Positions 63,871 through 64,000 of a stretch of DNA of 64,000 nucleotides are shown here, one piece after another. The notes below the pieces were generated by a model. That model did not search any database. It saw only the letters and a list, made by a program, of their open reading frames with translations, and had not been told where the DNA came from. The DNA comes from CAVQZC01 sp963718315 (GTDB lineage: Bacteria > Actinomycetota > Thermoleophilia > Gaiellales > JAICJC01): the NCBI GenBank assembly GCA_963718315.1, contig CAVQZC010000003.1, positions 186,001 through 250,000 of the forward strand, written 5' to 3'. The number at the start of each line of letters is the position of its first letter. Position 1 is the stretch's first letter. The position numbers and the translations under genes were made by a program.

Positions 63871-64000
63871 GGGTTCGCCGCAGACCGGCCATGGTGGCCG
63901 CAGATAGCGGATCTCGGGGCTCCACGTCGCCCTTGACCGCGCCTTTGGCTATGGACTGCGGACACCCGATGGGTTCCAGCGCTCCTAACCGAACCCATTC

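Overview
The window is about 64 kb of high-GC DNA with short intergenic gaps, many 1-4 bp gene overlaps (ATGA, GTGA, TGATG), GTG and TTG starts, and several promoters whose -10 box lies only 6-8 bp before the start codon, which implies leaderless mRNAs. Together with a Rv2259/Rv2260-like alcohol dehydrogenase plus metallo-hydrolase pair, ThyX, FolE2, PlsY/PgsA and a SigA-type sigma factor, this points to a chromosomal segment of an actinobacterium, possibly a deep branch such as Thermoleophilia. The class is an inference from style only. Two tRNA genes (Tyr-GTA, Thr-GGT) are present. No rRNA and no CRISPR array were seen.

Layout. 1-2.0 kb: partial secreted beta-propeller-like protein and an amino acid permease. 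2.1-6.9 kb: membrane protein, then a minus-strand operon cbs - ycaQ - metB preceded by a highly structured leader RNA with a strong intrinsic terminator. 6.9-9.8 kb: MarR - ABC exporter - DUF4395/thioredoxin, divergent from lon (9.9-12.2 kb). 12.3-20.1 kb: membrane protein, MarR regulator, M55 D-aminopeptidase/MscL pair, DUF6624, nitroreductase, mycothiol-type formaldehyde dehydrogenase/MBL pair, PilZ protein, isocitrate lyase. 20.1-31.7 kb: LysR, lipoprotein, M20/ATP-grasp/C45 trio, TetR-MFS efflux pair, gamma-glutamyltransferase, methyltransferase. 31.8-39.1 kb: GGDEF protein, ThyX, SDR, superoxide dismutase, glycosyltransferase - sugar kinase - SIS isomerase operon. 39.2-48.4 kb: acyl-CoA ligase, Tat-type secreted protein, PgsA-PlsY, FolE2, Fpg, asparaginase, sigma factor, tRNA-Tyr, LD-carboxypeptidase. 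48.4-53.3 kb: acetyltransferase, truncated histidine kinase plus NarL-type regulator, then a TasA-like/SipW-like secretion module. 53.3-58.5 kb: second permease, MMPL transporter, arrestin-like protein. 58.55 kb: tRNA-Thr, followed by a gene-poor decayed tract with a truncated tyrosine recombinase (to about 61.2 kb). 61.3-63.7 kb: MarR divergent from cupin - CDGSH - sulfotransferase - SnoaL.

Themes. Sulfur amino acid metabolism (transsulfuration operon under probable RNA control); envelope and transport (MscL, LD-carboxypeptidase, phospholipid synthesis, MMPL, ABC and MFS exporters); c-di-GMP signalling (GGDEF with I-site, PilZ); and a SipW/TasA-like surface-protein module next to a two-component regulator, which is the best candidate here for an unusual system.

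Data quality. About 24 single-base reading-frame breaks interrupt otherwise well-conserved genes, up to about seven in fpg alone. They are more easily explained as sequencing or assembly indels than as biology. Where a gene is given as one feature with a frameshift, the coordinates span the reconstructed gene.
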